Shown in pieces: positions 59,992 through 64,000 of a stretch of DNA of 64,000 nt. Every line of letters begins with the position of its first letter. Positions within the stretch are counted from its first letter, which is position 1. This DNA is from Primulina eburnea (lineage: Eukaryota; Streptophyta; Magnoliopsida; Lamiales; Gesneriaceae). The notes beneath the pieces were generated by a model, which was given only the letters and a program-made list of their open reading frames with translations, did no database searches and was not told the origin of the DNA. The stretch lies in contig NC_133104.1 in assembly GCF_022965805.1 (NCBI RefSeq), positions 39,352,682-39,416,681 of the forward strand, in the 5' to 3' direction. Position numbers and translations under genes: made by a program.

Positions 59992-60001
59992 AACAATGAA
60001 G

Positions 60002-60581
60002 GGGTTTGAAGTGTACCTGAATTAAGGTTTTGTAGCTCATTCTGTCTTGTCTAATTAAATTTATAGAAATAGTTTATGTGATTGTTTTTTAAAATATATC
60101 ATATTGAAAATAATTTGCAGTGATTTTATACAGCCATGGTGTATAATCTTCGCTTTATATTTTTATACAAATTAACTATTTTCTCATTCAACCAACTCGA
60201 ACATTTATAAGTTTTTTTAATAAATAATTTATTACGATTATTAGATGACATGAAATGGTCGATGGTGGTGTATCGCTGTCTCGAATGTTGCATTGCCGTC
60301 GTATATAATCCTAGTAAATGTTATCTGGTCGAGGATCAATAATTGATAAATTCATATTTATGACTGATGACTTGAGTTGAATACAATCCTTGCGCGCTCC
60401 TGCCTCAAATGCTCTCCAGCAGAGGGTTAAAATCTTAGTTGTGAGGTAAAGAAACAACAGGCTTTCTTCTCTTACTCACACATAATTTAATGTACCTTAA
60501 AAAAATAGACAAATATATAATTAACTGGTAAGCAGCAAGACAAACATTTTACAGCCTGAAGTGTTTTTACACGCACCAGAC
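60002..60581. other. Intergenic DNA downstream of adenylosuccinate lyase
   Basis: Contains the 3' flank of the gene on the minus strand. A higher-GC patch at 60380-60460 has no recognised identity. Confidence 0.4.
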
Positions 60582-63718
<3,137 letters not shown>

Positions 63719-64000
63719 CTGACGAGAATTACACAGAGAGAAACAGGAAAGCTCAGGCAATACAAAGCTTGAAGAATTAAAATACTTAAACCAAAGGAAA
63801 TACACGAGCATAATCGAACGGAAACATAAGATAAAACCAAACAAAAATCAGGTTTCCAAAACAACTAAAGGAATGTTAGGAATATAAAAATATAAAGCCC
63901 TTGCCATTTATGGTTAATTCAGAGCATGGAACAAACTTCAAAGTGCGTTTGCAGTAAGATTTGATGCATATGGAAATTATTTATTATAAAACATATTATC
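63719..64000 (-). other. Intron of adenylosuccinate lyase reaching the window edge
   Basis: Intron sequence ending in a CAG acceptor at 63719-63721; no further exon is visible before the edge. Confidence 0.6.

Overview
This is a gene-bearing stretch of a plant nuclear genome. The genes have many short introns with GT/AG borders, intergenic DNA is AT-rich, and every protein recognised belongs to a flowering-plant family. A repeat built on GTGAGACGGTCTCAC-like palindromes occurs seven times. I associate this repeat with asterids, especially Lamiales, but that placement is inference. Nothing in the window suggests an undescribed enzymatic or defence system. The value lies in eight recognisable genes whose exons can be joined, several informative transposon insertions, and a few gene-level oddities.

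Layout from left to right. 1-750: an LTR-like repeat. 2474-7276 (+): a three-repeat MYB (MYB3R). 8590-11570: a decayed CACTA-type element carrying a nested hAT insertion. 12418-14535 (-): an intronless plastid PPR-SMR protein of the SOT1/PPR53 type. 15.4-15.9 kb: a dispersed repeat. 16524-16787 (-): a single stranded exon of plastid SUFD. 17333-20415: a complete but dead hAT transposon with 8-bp target duplications. 20.6-21.6 kb: palindromic repeats. 22659-23964 (+): a class B heat-shock factor preceded by two perfect heat-shock elements. 24194-24856: a Harbinger/Tourist-like element. 28108-28565: a hAT transposase fragment. 29630-35640 (-): a phytyl ester synthase-type acyltransferase with a one-base frameshift in exon 4. 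39279-41327 (+): SCL28, a GRAS regulator. 43131-46804 (-): a SEUSS-like LIM-domain-binding co-regulator. 49696-53164 (-): RRP36, an rRNA-processing factor. 54.3-57.2 kb: CACTA-like repeat clusters. 57881-58671: a second LTR-like copy, inverted. 58.7-59.45 kb: probable mitochondrial DNA. 59890-59991: a tRNA-derived SINE. 60582 to the right edge (-): adenylosuccinate lyase, with its 5' end outside the window.

The genes are mostly unrelated housekeeping and regulatory loci. One functional link stands out: SCL28 is a known G2/M target of MYB3R factors, and both genes lie here about 32 kb apart. Three AACGG (MSA-core) motifs sit within 142 bp upstream of SCL28. Joined exons give whole-codon totals for MYB3R (587 aa), HSFB2 (305 aa), SEUSS-like (670 aa) and RRP36 (236 aa). 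The phytyl ester synthase gene is one base short of a whole number of codons, as expected from its frameshift.
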